In this document: piece after piece, positions 43,418 through 56,455 of the stretch
Position numbering within the stretch: position 1 is the first letter of the stretch
Layout of the letters: every line of letters begins with the position of its first letter
DNA from: Planktothrix tepida PCC 9214
GTDB taxonomy: Bacteria; Cyanobacteriota; Cyanobacteriia; Cyanobacteriales; Microcoleaceae
Assembly (NCBI RefSeq): GCF_900009145.1
Contig: NZ_LN889782.1
Coordinates: forward strand, 1,471,269-1,535,268
DNA length: 64,000 nucleotides
Direction: 5' to 3'
Notes under the pieces: model-generated
Told to the model about the DNA's origin: nothing
The model's database searches: none
Seen by the model: the letters and a program-made list of their open reading frames with translations, nothing else
Made by a program: the position numbers and the translations under genes

Positions 43418-45013
43418 TTAATGTTGACCTGTGGCATTGGGTGCAGAATTAGGAGATAAAATATTAATTGCAGCCCCATCAGATAATTTTTGTGTACCGG
43501 AAACAATAAGTTTTTGTCCCGGTTGAAGTCCTTCTAAAATTTCAGCCCGATCGCCTTGAATTAAACCTAATTTAACAGGTTGTCGTTTTGCGGTTAATTT
43601 TTCCTGTCCTTCCGCTAAAAAGACAAAGCGTTGATTACCTTGAAATTTAACGGCTGTCATCGGTACAACCACTGCATTTAGTTTTTGTTTCCAAACGACT
43701 TCAGCCCGCACAAATTGACCATCTTTAAATAAGCCTTGACCATTATCAAACGTGGCTTTTGCTAAAATCGTTTGAGAGTCTTGATTCACCGATGGGGAAA
43801 TAAAACTGATGCGTCCTGTGGCTAATACTTTTCCCTGAGCATCAACCATTTGCACAGCTAATCCTATTTTTAAATCTGCCTTACGTTCTAAAGGAATAGG
43901 TAAGCGTAATTCTAACTGATCATTAGCGGTTAAACGAGTAAGGATATCCCCTTTATCCACATAATCTCCTACTTTAATATCCACATCCCCAACTATTCCA
44001 GTAAAGGGTGCTAAAACGGCTGTTTCTTGCAACTGAACTTCAATACTGCGAACTTGTGCTGCGGCTTCTGCAACTTGTGCTTCCGCCTGTTGAATTTCTT
44101 GAATCCGAGTTCCGTTTTCTAACTGTCTTAACGCTTGTTGTTCCTGTTCTACAACGGCCCGACGTAAATTAATTTCTGATTGTCGATTTTTTTGTAATTG
44201 TTCTAAACGACGTTGCGCCGCTTGTAAATTAGCTTCAGCACTGTTTTTTTGCGACAATAACGCATCAAATTCATCCTGGGAAATTGCCCCAGATCGGCTT
44301 AATGCTTCAAAGCGATTCACCCGATTTTCAGCTAATTGAGCTTCGGCTCGAATCGAATCAATTTGAGCTTGAGCTTGATTAATTTCTGCTAAAAAACTAC
44401 CAGATTCAGCATCAGCTAATCCCGCTTTTGCTTCCGCTAATTTTGCCCTTCCTTGAGCAATTTCTTCAGGACGACTTCCAGCTTGTAATTCCGATAAACG
44501 AGCTTGAGTACGAACTAGATTGGCTTTCGCTTGCGTTAAACTTGCTTCTACATCATCACTTTTTAATCGTGCAATTGCTTCTCCCTGTTGAATCATCTGC
44601 CCGGATTCTACTAATATTTGAGTAATTCGACCTTCAATTTCCGGTTTAATATCTACCGCCCGTTTTGCTTCTAATGTCCCTACAAATTCAGAAGTTTCTT
44701 CCAGATTGGAAGTTTCTACCCCAGCGATTCTAACCCCATTTCCTCTAGGCTGTTTCGGTTGGTCTGCTGTTAAGTTTTCCCCCTTGTTTGGGTTGGCTTG
44801 CCACCATTGCCCCCCTGCAAAACCCAGACCTAATGCTATTAATGTAACTAGAGTAATGGGGAACCATCCTGTTTTTACAACCGTCGATTCTGAGACAGTT
44901 GTTGCAGGTAAAGATTGAGGGTTAAGGTCGGTTTGGATTAGAGGATTATCCTGTTCAGCCCAGTCTTGATCCTGCTCTTTTGTGGTTGATTTAGGGGATT
45001 TAGAATAAGACAT
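43418..45013 (-). CDS. RND periplasmic adaptor (membrane fusion protein)
   Basis: A 531-aa HlyD/AcrA-type adaptor. A cytosolic tail of about 50 residues precedes one membrane helix (ITLVTLIALGLGFAGG). The lipoyl-like halves (VDIKPEIEGRITQILVESGQMIQQGEAIARL and TAVLAPFTGIVGDVDIKVGDYVDKGDIL) flank a coiled-coil hairpin of about 150 residues rich in Ala, Gln and Glu, much longer than in E. coli AcrA. The beta-barrel follows. It links the RND pump to a TolC channel. It lies between padR and the RND gene in one operon. Confidence 0.92.
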   Translation of the reverse strand: MSYSKSPKSTTKEQDQDWAEQDNPLIQTDLNPQSLPATTVSESTVVKTGWFPITLVTLIALGLGFAGGQWWQANPNKGENLTADQPKQPRGNGVRIAGVETSNLEETSEFVGTLEAKRAVDIKPEIEGRITQILVESGQMIQQGEAIARLKSDDVEASLTQAKANLVRTQARLSELQAGSRPEEIAQGRAKLAEAKAGLADAESGSFLAEINQAQAQIDSIRAEAQLAENRVNRFEALSRSGAISQDEFDALLSQKNSAEANLQAAQRRLEQLQKNRQSEINLRRAVVEQEQQALRQLENGTRIQEIQQAEAQVAEAAAQVRSIEVQLQETAVLAPFTGIVGDVDIKVGDYVDKGDILTRLTANDQLELRLPIPLERKADLKIGLAVQMVDAQGKVLATGRISFISPSVNQDSQTILAKATFDNGQGLFKDGQFVRAEVVWKQKLNAVVVPMTAVKFQGNQRFVFLAEGQEKLTAKRQPVKLGLIQGDRAEILEGLQPGQKLIVSGTQKLSDGAAINILSPNSAPNATGQH

Positions 45014-45090
45014 TGTTCAGCTAAATTTGAGGTCGTTTTTTACGGAGCAGAATGATGAGAAAAGAGATAAATCCAGTATTTTACTAGACG

Positions 45091-45660
45091 TTACAATATG
45101 TTAAGCTCACCTAACATCTTCCTTGAGATAGAGGAGGAATGAGGTAAATTTTCTTTTTCCAAACATTCATGTAACCACTCCATTTCTGATACCAACATGA
45201 ATTTTGCACGTTCCCAAGTTGCAGATTGGAAAGAGTCCGTCACCAAATTCCCCATTTCTTGAGTCTCTAAATAAGCTTTTCGTTGATGACAAACTCTTAA
45301 ACGATTTTCAATTAATCGCACTCGTTCGGAAGATTCTAAATCTCCAAAAAAGAAATATTTGACTAAAAATCGAGCGCGACTTTTAACCCAGCTTTCTTGA
45401 GGTTGTTCTAACATCTTTTCCCGCCAGCGAGTACACCCGCTAGGAGTAATCGCATAAATTCTGCGACTAGCTCCGGCATCCCCAGACTCTTCCAGTAATA
45501 CCTGAATGTGGTCTCGTTCTTCTAAACGTTTGAGCAAAGGGTAAATTGCTCCATAGTTCACACTCATACAACTACTAAGAAACAACTCTAGTCGCTGTTT
45601 CAGTCGGTAGCCATGTAAGGGTTCTCGCTGTAATAGTCCTAGGGCAGACAGTTCTAACAT
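45091..45660 (-). CDS. PadR family transcription regulator
   Basis: A 189-aa regulator. The winged-helix half is LELSALGLLQREPLHGYRLKQRLELF ... NYGAIYPLLKRLEERDHIQV...SRRIYAITPSG, the PadR standard. The C-terminal helices are for dimerisation and ligand sensing (PadR-s2 type). PadR proteins usually repress efflux or stress genes and let go when a ligand binds. It is the first gene of the operon with the adaptor and the RND pump (77 bp to the adaptor), so autoregulation is likely; a perfect TATCAA-A-TTGATA palindrome sits 2 bp upstream of its start codon. Confidence 0.9.
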   Translation of the reverse strand: MLELSALGLLQREPLHGYRLKQRLELFLSSCMSVNYGAIYPLLKRLEERDHIQVLLEESGDAGASRRIYAITPSGCTRWREKMLEQPQESWVKSRARFLVKYFFFGDLESSERVRLIENRLRVCHQRKAYLETQEMGNLVTDSFQSATWERAKFMLVSEMEWLHECLEKENLPHSSSISRKMLGELNIL

Positions 45661-45662
45661 TA

Positions 45663-45675
45663 TATCAAATTGATA
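45663..45675. promoter_or_regulatory. Palindrome TATCAAATTGATA, candidate PadR operator
   Basis: A perfect palindrome with 6-bp arms and one central base, 2 bp upstream of the padR start codon. The place fits autorepression, but PadR operators vary widely and the length is short. Confidence 0.45.
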
Positions 45676-46059
45676 GTTTATTCAGTAATTTTTACCCTAC
45701 AGGAAAGTTTTTGATCGATTTTAAAACCCTACCCGGAATATTTCACCCAGTAGGGTATAGGGTTATCTACACCACAAAAGATCTCAGTAGTTCTGAATAT
45801 AGCAGATTAGTAACTGGACTCAGCCCTATAGCTTTACACCTGACATCAAGGATGAGTCCGATATCGATGCAGTTAGCTTCTGTTTAACAAGTGTGATTAA
45901 CTCACTCGTTTTGTTAATGCTGAAACTTCTACAACTTGCATTAAATGGGATAAGATAGATCACAATCGTAATTTTTATCAAAGCAATTACACAGGGGGAA
46001 GTTCGTAAAACCCCAAACCTAAAACCTTAAGCTTGAAAAAAAGTAACTATTGTGATAAT
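45676..46059. other. Intergenic upstream of the padR operon
   Basis: These 384 bp hold a weak ACCCTAC/GTAGGGT stem at about 45727-45757 and otherwise no gene. The padR operon promoter should lie in its first part (minus strand). Confidence 0.45.
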
Positions 46060-46263
46060 TTAACTTAACGCCAGTTTCGCCAAACGCTGATTCCGAGTTT
46101 TTAAGGGGTTAAAAGCATGACGAGCAGAAGAGTTCTGTTTATTCTGAGCAATCTCCAAGGCAAAATTAGGCATTTCTTGATGACAATAAGAACAATACCA
46201 ATACACTCGGTTATGCTCAATATGACGGAGCATGGAAGAAGAGCAACAGGGACAGTCATTCAT
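46060..46263 (-). CDS. Small zinc-ribbon protein
   Basis: A 67-aa protein. C4, C7, C24 and C27 form two CxxC knuckles (CPCC and CSYC) 17 residues apart, the pattern of a zinc ribbon. The tail (RHAFNPLKTRNQRLAKLALS) is basic, so nucleic acid binding is possible. I cannot name it. It stands alone between two gene-poor stretches. Confidence 0.65.
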   Translation of the reverse strand: MNDCPCCSSSMLRHIEHNRVYWYCSYCHQEMPNFALEIAQNKQNSSARHAFNPLKTRNQRLAKLALS

Positions 46264-46844
46264 GGATATTATTCTCCTATCAAAAAATCAAATAAAATGA
46301 ACTCAACAGTACAGATACAGTTGATAAACTAAAATGTTTTAAAACCGGGTTTTTGTAATTAAACTAATTCCGTGCTTTCGCAGAAATCTGGATTGTATTA
46401 GATCGATTTTTTATCAAAATTTTCCATTTGTCTATTTTAATTTGTTCATTCTCAGTTACGATGAACAGTCGATTCAAAATTGAAGAAACTTCGAGTTTGA
46501 GTTTAAGGCTAGAGGCGAACAATGAAGAAATTTTGAAGCCAACCCTAAAGTTTTTAATTGATTATTTCTTCATCCTTTAACTTCAGCATTAAACTTTACT
46601 TCCCTAATGTTTCACCTATCATGCTAATTTTTACTCACTTCAGAGGCAAATTACATCTTCCTTTTGAGAGGTTTCCTGTAAAATAGAAGCGTTTATCGGT
46701 TAATCAAACTGAGCATAGCTTTTTTAAGTATTGTAACAATTTAGAACCCTTAATTGTTTAGTTTGCCCCATCTAATTTAAACAAGATTTGGCTACTTTCA
46801 ACCTGAACTGAGACAATGAAAAAATCCCTCTAAAATTGAAATCC
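46264..46844. other. Long intergenic region, no gene seen
   Basis: These 581 bp of AT-rich sequence contain no frame with coding character. Promoters of the divergent zinc-ribbon (-) and 127-aa (+) genes must lie here. No known RNA family is recognised, but an unannotated small RNA is possible. Confidence 0.45.
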
Positions 46845-47228
46845 ATGAGACCTAAAATTAAAGATCCAATGGCTTGGCAGCAAGCTGAACTCCTGATGCA
46901 ACCTGCTTTTATTCGTCTCCTCGACAATATCCGTAAACAATTAGACGAATCGATTTGGACAGGAACTTACCAGGAAATTCAAGACCCATTCCCTGGATAT
47001 CGGCTAGACTTAGAACATAATGGTCAAAAAGTCAGCATAGATATTTGGGAATTGTGTTATCAAATCTGTTTTCAAAACTATCGTCCTACCCATGCTGCTC
47101 AAGAAAGTCTTGAGGTTGAAATTGACACAACCTTAATTGATCAAGAAACAGGGGACGTTGATTGGCAGAAGCTCGAAGATAAAACCCGTCAGATTATTGA
47201 AGATTTATTTGCGCGTCTTACGCCCTGA
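46845..47228 (+). CDS. Conserved hypothetical protein
   Basis: A 127-aa soluble, acidic protein. The start codon is the ATG at 46845; a TTG three codons upstream is less likely. Sequence features are KDPMAWQQAELLMQPAFIRLLDNIRKQL, EDPFPGYRLDLEH-like middle and an acidic LIDQETGDVDWQKLEDKTRQIIEDLF end. It lies 72 bp upstream of the ygfZ-like gene in the same direction. The family is unknown to me, though the pattern looks conserved and cyanobacterial. Confidence 0.65.
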   Translation: MRPKIKDPMAWQQAELLMQPAFIRLLDNIRKQLDESIWTGTYQEIQDPFPGYRLDLEHNGQKVSIDIWELCYQICFQNYRPTHAAQESLEVEIDTTLIDQETGDVDWQKLEDKTRQIIEDLFARLTP

Positions 47229-47300
47229 AGCAACCCATTTTTGCGCTTAATTTTCTATACTCATCAATGTTGAAAAAATTTTAATCTTCCAACTCCAACA

Positions 47301-48359
47301 ATGATTTCAGAATTACAAAATTTACAAGCCAAGACTGGTGCTATTTTTGAAACCTCTAGCCTAGAGAAGGTCATTCCGATGAGCTTTGGAAATGACACCG
47401 AAGCGATCCATGCCAGCCAACAGGGTGTTGCTTTATATGATCGATCTCATTGGGGACTGTTAAAAATTTCCGGGGAAGACCGACTGCGATTTTTACATAA
47501 TCAAAGTACCAATTCTATTCAAACTCTCAAACCGGGAGAAGGTTGTGATACCGTATTTGTAACTTCAACGGCTCGAACCCTTGACCTGGCTACAGTATTC
47601 ATCACAGAAGATGCAATTCTCCTGTTAATTTCACCCAACCGTCGTCAGCAGTTAATGGAGTGGTTAGATCGATTCATTTTCCCAATGGATCAGGTAGAAT
47701 TGCAGGATCTCAGTAGCCATTATTCCATTTTCAGTCTCCTAGGGCCAGATAGTCGCAGTGTTCTCCAGAAGTTAGGTGTAACCGATCTGCAACAACAGCC
47801 GTTAGGTTGCCATCAATTATTGGAAATTGCCGGTTCAACTGTCCGTATTAGTGCTGGTAGTGGTTTAACAACCCTTGGCTATACGTTCATCATTCCTACC
47901 TCTGCTGCTGTCTCTGTGTGGCAAACCCTAACCCAAGTGGGTGCTATTCCATTGGGTGAAGTTGTTTGGCAACATTTACGCATTCGCCAAGGTCGTCCAG
48001 TTCCAGACGCTGAATTAACAGAAGCTTACAATCCTCTGGAAGCAGGTTTATGGCAAACGCTTTCCTTTGATAAAGGCTGTTACATTGGTCAAGAAACGAT
48101 TGCGCGTCTCAATACTTATAAAGGAGTTAAACAGCAACTGTGGGGTATTCGCTTGAATGCACCCGTTTCACCTGGAACGCCGATTTGGATTGAGGATGCC
48201 AAAGTTGGAATATTAACCAGTTATACCAACACGGATGGAGAGCATTTTGGCTTAGGTTATATTCGCACCAAGGCAGGTGGAGTAGGTTCTAAGGTCAAGG
48301 TGGGTGAAATAGAAGCTGAAGTTGTTGATGTTCCTTTTTTAAAACATCCTCCCCTATAG
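47301..48359 (+). CDS. ygfZ: YgfZ/GcvT-like folate-binding Fe-S assembly protein
   Basis: A 352-aa protein with the GcvT-like fold. The YgfZ signature KGCYIGQE (residues about 257-264) is exact, with the conserved Cys. The N-terminus ISELQNLQAKTGAIFE and the ALYDRSHWGLLKISGEDRLRFLHNQSTN segment fit the family. YgfZ-type proteins bind tetrahydrofolate and help place or repair Fe-S clusters, as in radical-SAM MiaB. Three ferredoxin-like genes in the window could be clients, but nothing shows it. Confidence 0.92.
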   Translation: MISELQNLQAKTGAIFETSSLEKVIPMSFGNDTEAIHASQQGVALYDRSHWGLLKISGEDRLRFLHNQSTNSIQTLKPGEGCDTVFVTSTARTLDLATVFITEDAILLLISPNRRQQLMEWLDRFIFPMDQVELQDLSSHYSIFSLLGPDSRSVLQKLGVTDLQQQPLGCHQLLEIAGSTVRISAGSGLTTLGYTFIIPTSAAVSVWQTLTQVGAIPLGEVVWQHLRIRQGRPVPDAELTEAYNPLEAGLWQTLSFDKGCYIGQETIARLNTYKGVKQQLWGIRLNAPVSPGTPIWIEDAKVGILTSYTNTDGEHFGLGYIRTKAGGVGSKVKVGEIEAEVVDVPFLKHPPL

Positions 48360-48388
48360 GATTTTGCTGAAGGTGGAGAAATCCTCAA

Positions 48389-48664
48389 TCACTTCTTCAC
48401 CTTCATTCTCAAAGCCTCCACAGGACATCCACCTTGTAAATGCTGTTGAATAATAGTTGATACATCCATCGGTTCAAGGTGACTGTACCAAACCTCATCA
48501 GGTAGAACAATCATCATCGGCCCGTTGCCACACTGTCCTAAACAGCCTATTCCCTGAATTTGGACATCAGGAGGAGATTCATCCTTAAACAACACTAATA
48601 TCTTGTCACTCCCTTGTTTATGACAGGTGCGATTTTGACAAATCAGAACTTGTTTGAAACCCAT
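48389..48664 (-). CDS. Thioredoxin-like [2Fe-2S] ferredoxin
   Basis: A 91-aa protein. The ligands C9 and C14 (CQNRTC) and C41 and C45 (CLGQC) have the spacing of the thioredoxin-like ferredoxin family, also found in NuoE and hydrogenase subunits. GNGPMMIVLPDEVWY follows, as usual. It probably carries electrons for a partner enzyme. The stop codon is 29 bp from that of the convergent ygfZ. Confidence 0.9.
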   Translation of the reverse strand: MGFKQVLICQNRTCHKQGSDKILVLFKDESPPDVQIQGIGCLGQCGNGPMMIVLPDEVWYSHLEPMDVSTIIQQHLQGGCPVEALRMKVKK

Positions 48665-48683
48665 ACGGTTAAAGGGATCTCCT

Positions 48684-48729
48684 AAAAAAAACCTTTAAAC
48701 AACAACTGCCCCGATTTAAGTCAGGGCAG
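48684..48729 (-). terminator. rRNA operon terminator
   Basis: On the minus strand CTGCCCTGA and TCGGGGCAG pair in a 9-bp stem (one G-T) with a CTTAAA loop, followed by TTGTTGTTT and then a run of eight T. It lies 70 bp past the 23S 3' end, close enough to leave no room for a 5S gene. Confidence 0.8.
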
Positions 48730-48798
48730 CTATTCAGATAAACCTTAATAAAAAACAGAAAACTGAAGACTGCATAGAAAATCAGAAGAAAAGAGATG

Positions 48799-51684
<2,886 letters not shown>

Positions 51685-51889
51685 ATTCTCTTTTTGAATC
51701 ACTGTTCGTTTCCGAACTCCTGAACACCAAAATTTTCCGGGTTTTTTCTTCCCGGTTTGGGTTTCATTTTTGATCCCTTCTGATTTTTCTATGCAGTTTT
51801 CAAGGTTCTGGCTGGAACATTTCCAGCATTTACTCTTTCTGGTGATGAAAGCTGTAGTGCTAGTTTGTTCTCGGTTTTGATGGGTTTAG

Positions 51890-51962
51890 TGGAGGTAAGC
51901 GGACTCGAACCGCTGACATCTGCCTTGCAAAGGCAGCGCTCTACCAACTGAGCTATACCCCC
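51890..51962 (-). tRNA. trnA-UGC: tRNA-Ala(UGC)
   Basis: A 73-nt tRNA in the 16S-23S spacer. Acceptor GGGGGTA pairs with TACCTCC (one G-T), with A as discriminator. The anticodon loop CTTTGCAAG gives UGC. CCA is not encoded. Confidence 0.96.
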
Positions 51963-51974
51963 ACATTGTTTAGG

Positions 51975-52048
<74 letters not shown>

Positions 52049-52172
52049 TTTTACCCAACCTAGTTGACGTTTGAAAGTCTCTTTTTCTTTTTCCTAGTTC
52101 CGACCTGGGATGACTTCTGTGAGTGCTTTTTTTGTTGGGATTTGGCACTTCTCCAGAAGTAGGTCTCCCTGA

Positions 52173-53663
<1,491 letters not shown>

Positions 53664-53849
53664 GAAGAATTTGTAGCTCTTCTGTTGACTAGACTTGCTA
53701 GTCATGTTATCTTTTGGGAGTCCTCAGTCTTTATAACTGATTCCTCTCCTGATTTTTTGACTAGGAGTTCGTTAATTCGACTTTCAAACGTATTATTTTT
53801 TCTAGGTTCGGTGCGCTTTCGGTTCTTTCGTCTCTCAAGCGCATTTACC

Positions 53850-53878
53850 AATGTATCTAATCTCCTCGGCTTTGTCAA
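53850..53878 (-). promoter_or_regulatory. rRNA operon promoter
   Basis: A perfect -35 TTGACA (53873-53878) is followed at 17 bp by TACATT (53850-53855, 4 of 6). It lies about 187 bp upstream of the 16S 5' end. The leader between holds no gene and should contain antitermination and processing signals. Confidence 0.75.
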
Positions 53879-54006
53879 CCCCTTTTCTTGACTTTTTTTT
53901 GAACCGGGGCAAATCCTTGTCTGGTAATGGTTTATAGCTATTCTCCCCTTTCTAGAGATGGAACGACTGGAAAGCATCTGTTTGTAAGGGCCATACAAGC
54001 TGGTTG

Positions 54007-54696
54007 TTACAAAAAATGATAAGGGGGTACAGCGTTCCCCAGACTGAGTTGCCAATGAGTATATTGGCTTTGCCATTGCTTCAGTTGCTCTTGTAGTTTG
54101 GATTCGTTGCTCTGCGGCATCAATATATAGATTCGTTCTCTATTGGGTTGGCTATCGGCTAGGCAGGTTTCTGGATAGGTTTGACACAGTACCTCAACTA
54201 ACTGCTGCCATTGTTGGGCTTGCTGCTGCTGATGTTGTAATTGATGGTGATGTAATTGTTTTTTAGCTAAAAAGTAATCCCGACCGCGCAAAGGAGGTAA
54301 GTCCGTGGGATTAGTTTGAGTGAGTGTGTTTGCTGGCGGTTCGAGGGGAACTCCTTGTAAACAATACTCTGCTTTTCCTTCGAGTTGGTCTAATTTGTGT
54401 AAATAGTTCTGTTGATATAAAACTAAATGCTCCAACAGGGCTGTTTTTGAACGGAAACAGGTTCCAAAACGGACGGGTAACAGAGAAGTTTGGTAAAAAA
54501 TGGTACAGGTGATTTGATCATGAGTGACAACGGCTTGCATTAATTGTTCGTCTGTATCAGGGAGATCTTCGGCTTGTAAATCGGGTTCTACAAGAGCAGA
54601 TAATCCCTGATCACTAATAATTTCTAAAGAACCCTTAATCCCTTGAGGAAGCTTGAGGGGTGATGTGGGTGTTTTCAAAAAAGCGTAAATATACAT
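54007..54696 (-). CDS. gvpF: GvpL/GvpF family gas vesicle protein
   Basis: A 229-aa protein. The signature is RGRDYFLAKKQL (residues about 131-142), with the N-terminal MYIYAFLK and the VRFGTCFRSK segment, all typical of GvpF/GvpL. The second half carries a His/Gln-rich insert (LHHHQLQHQQQQAQQWQQ), which is unusual. GvpF/L are minor gas vesicle proteins that bind GvpA and help nucleate the vesicle. No other gvp gene is in the window; the gene stands alone between the rRNA operon and the kinase cluster. The gvpF or gvpL name cannot be told apart. Confidence 0.85.
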   Translation of the reverse strand: MYIYAFLKTPTSPLKLPQGIKGSLEIISDQGLSALVEPDLQAEDLPDTDEQLMQAVVTHDQITCTIFYQTSLLPVRFGTCFRSKTALLEHLVLYQQNYLHKLDQLEGKAEYCLQGVPLEPPANTLTQTNPTDLPPLRGRDYFLAKKQLHHHQLQHQQQQAQQWQQLVEVLCQTYPETCLADSQPNRERIYILMPQSNESKLQEQLKQWQSQYTHWQLSLGNAVPPYHFL

Positions 54697-54748
54697 TGGT
54701 TAATATCTACAAGTGAATATTAGGAATAGAATCAAAAGATCAGGGTAT

Positions 54749-56455
54749 TTATTCTAGGGAACCGGGCTGTGCAGGAATCCACTCAAAATCAAGGCTGAGT
54801 TGAGCTAATCCAGATTGCCAATTGGGGGATAATTCTAAATCCTCATTAGAATTCCCCCAATCTATCTTAACTCCTTTCATCCAGCTTTGGAGTTCAGGAA
54901 GAGTTTCTAATAAATTAATGATTTGCAATTTTAAAACGACTAGGGATTGAGGAGATCGACACAATTCACTCCAATCAGATTGAATAATAGATTCAGGAAT
55001 AATGGGTTTTAAATCAAATTTAAGAGGTTGGCTAGTCGCAATATCCAATTCCCAAGAATCGCTTAAAAATTCTGCACTTAGAACCATTAATAATCTTAAT
55101 GTTCCTGTTTGCCATAAAAATCCAGGTTGGAGGACTTTGGCTTGAATCCCACTCATTAATTGCATAACATTATAACTGCTTTTAACGATCTGCCATAATA
55201 ATCTTAGCGATAAATCGATTAAGGGAATTTCAGGTTGAAGACGAATTAAGCTAGATGACGATTTAGAACTGTAAATTATATCAACTAATTCATCAGTAAT
55301 TTGAATTAACTCGATTAATTCAGATTCTTCTGTTTGGGAGTCAAGAGTTAAGAAAGAGTTAACAGAATTGGTAAGTTGTAACTGTTTTTTTCGTTGTAGT
55401 CCGTGTAATCCATAATATTTAATTTGGGTTTGAATATAAGGTTGAATAATATTCGGATCAGTAAGTCGAACGTGAGTTTTGAGTAAAGCAGAGTGGGGAA
55501 TAGAAGCTAAAATGGAATATTCAACATCTTGAATGGGGGTATTTTGAAACAATTCTTCATCTACAGGGGCATTTTCTAAAAAATAATGAAAGGGACTCAC
55601 TTCGGATGTTTTAGAATCAGGAATAAATTGAAATCCTATTTCTATACTCATTTCAATGGGTTCCCATTGACTTTTAGGGGATAAAAATTCAGCTTGGATA
55701 GGATGATTCAAGAGATTAAACCCTTGAAAATTATCTTGAAAGTGATGTGTGATTTGTCGTACAAAAGATTGAACTTCTAAAGGATTTTGGCAAAAAGAAC
55801 AATCATTAGATTGAAGATAAGCTTCTGAAGTAATTAGGGTAGGAGGGGAATCACTGGTTGCTAAATCAATAGAACTTTGGAAATTTTCAGTTTTAATGAT
55901 GAGACTAGCAACTAATCTTAATTTTCCTGGAGTCCAATCTTGATGGGGTAATAAAATTTCAGCATTAATTCCCGTCAAAAGTCGCATAAATTGATAAGAG
56001 GTTTGTGCAAAATTCCATAATAACTGAGAAATTAAAGTATTAAGGAATAAAATAACAGGAGTTTGAATACTGCTGTCTTTTTTAGGGAAGGAGTCGGATT
56101 TAATATTAGAAGCAGAGATTGGATGAGTTTGATAAGCCGCTAGAAGTTCAGAAACTTCTTCTGTAACATAAGGAATTAAGTTTTCAGGGGTTTGGGGTAA
56201 ATCACTAGGCCATGACCCATTCGGTGATCGCAAATGAGCTATAATTTGAACTAATCCTTGCATAGCCTGGATAACAGGGGCGGAAATTTCAGGAGAGGGA
56301 GGAACTAAATTAAAAGAGACTTCATCTTTAAATTTAATTAAAGTTTGATCGGGAAAATTCATTAAATTTTTAAGTTGATTTTTCGATAAGTTTTCGATAT
56401 CACTGGGAGGTATTTCTTGGGAGTTCATAGATGGAATTAAAGGGTTGTTATTCAT
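54749..56455 (-). CDS. Internally duplicated protein coupled to a kinase
   Basis: A 568-aa protein with no known domain that I can name. It shows an internal duplication: residues about 150-250 (FLNTLISQLLWNFAQTSYQF, then MRLLTGINAEILLP and TPGKLRLVASLII) and about 395-500 (IDLSLRLLWQIVKSSYNVMQ, then LMSGIQAKVLQP and TGTLRLLMVLSAEF). Each copy is followed by an IDLATS/LDIATS strand and a long helical end. The first residues are Asn/Ser/Pro-rich. The start codon overlaps the kinase stop by 4 bp (ATGA), so the two are translationally coupled. It is probably a partner or target of the kinase; the actual function is unknown. Confidence 0.65.
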   Translation of the reverse strand: MNNNPLIPSMNSQEIPPSDIENLSKNQLKNLMNFPDQTLIKFKDEVSFNLVPPSPEISAPVIQAMQGLVQIIAHLRSPNGSWPSDLPQTPENLIPYVTEEVSELLAAYQTHPISASNIKSDSFPKKDSSIQTPVILFLNTLISQLLWNFAQTSYQFMRLLTGINAEILLPHQDWTPGKLRLVASLIIKTENFQSSIDLATSDSPPTLITSEAYLQSNDCSFCQNPLEVQSFVRQITHHFQDNFQGFNLLNHPIQAEFLSPKSQWEPIEMSIEIGFQFIPDSKTSEVSPFHYFLENAPVDEELFQNTPIQDVEYSILASIPHSALLKTHVRLTDPNIIQPYIQTQIKYYGLHGLQRKKQLQLTNSVNSFLTLDSQTEESELIELIQITDELVDIIYSSKSSSSLIRLQPEIPLIDLSLRLLWQIVKSSYNVMQLMSGIQAKVLQPGFLWQTGTLRLLMVLSAEFLSDSWELDIATSQPLKFDLKPIIPESIIQSDWSELCRSPQSLVVLKLQIINLLETLPELQSWMKGVKIDWGNSNEDLELSPNWQSGLAQLSLDFEWIPAQPGSLE

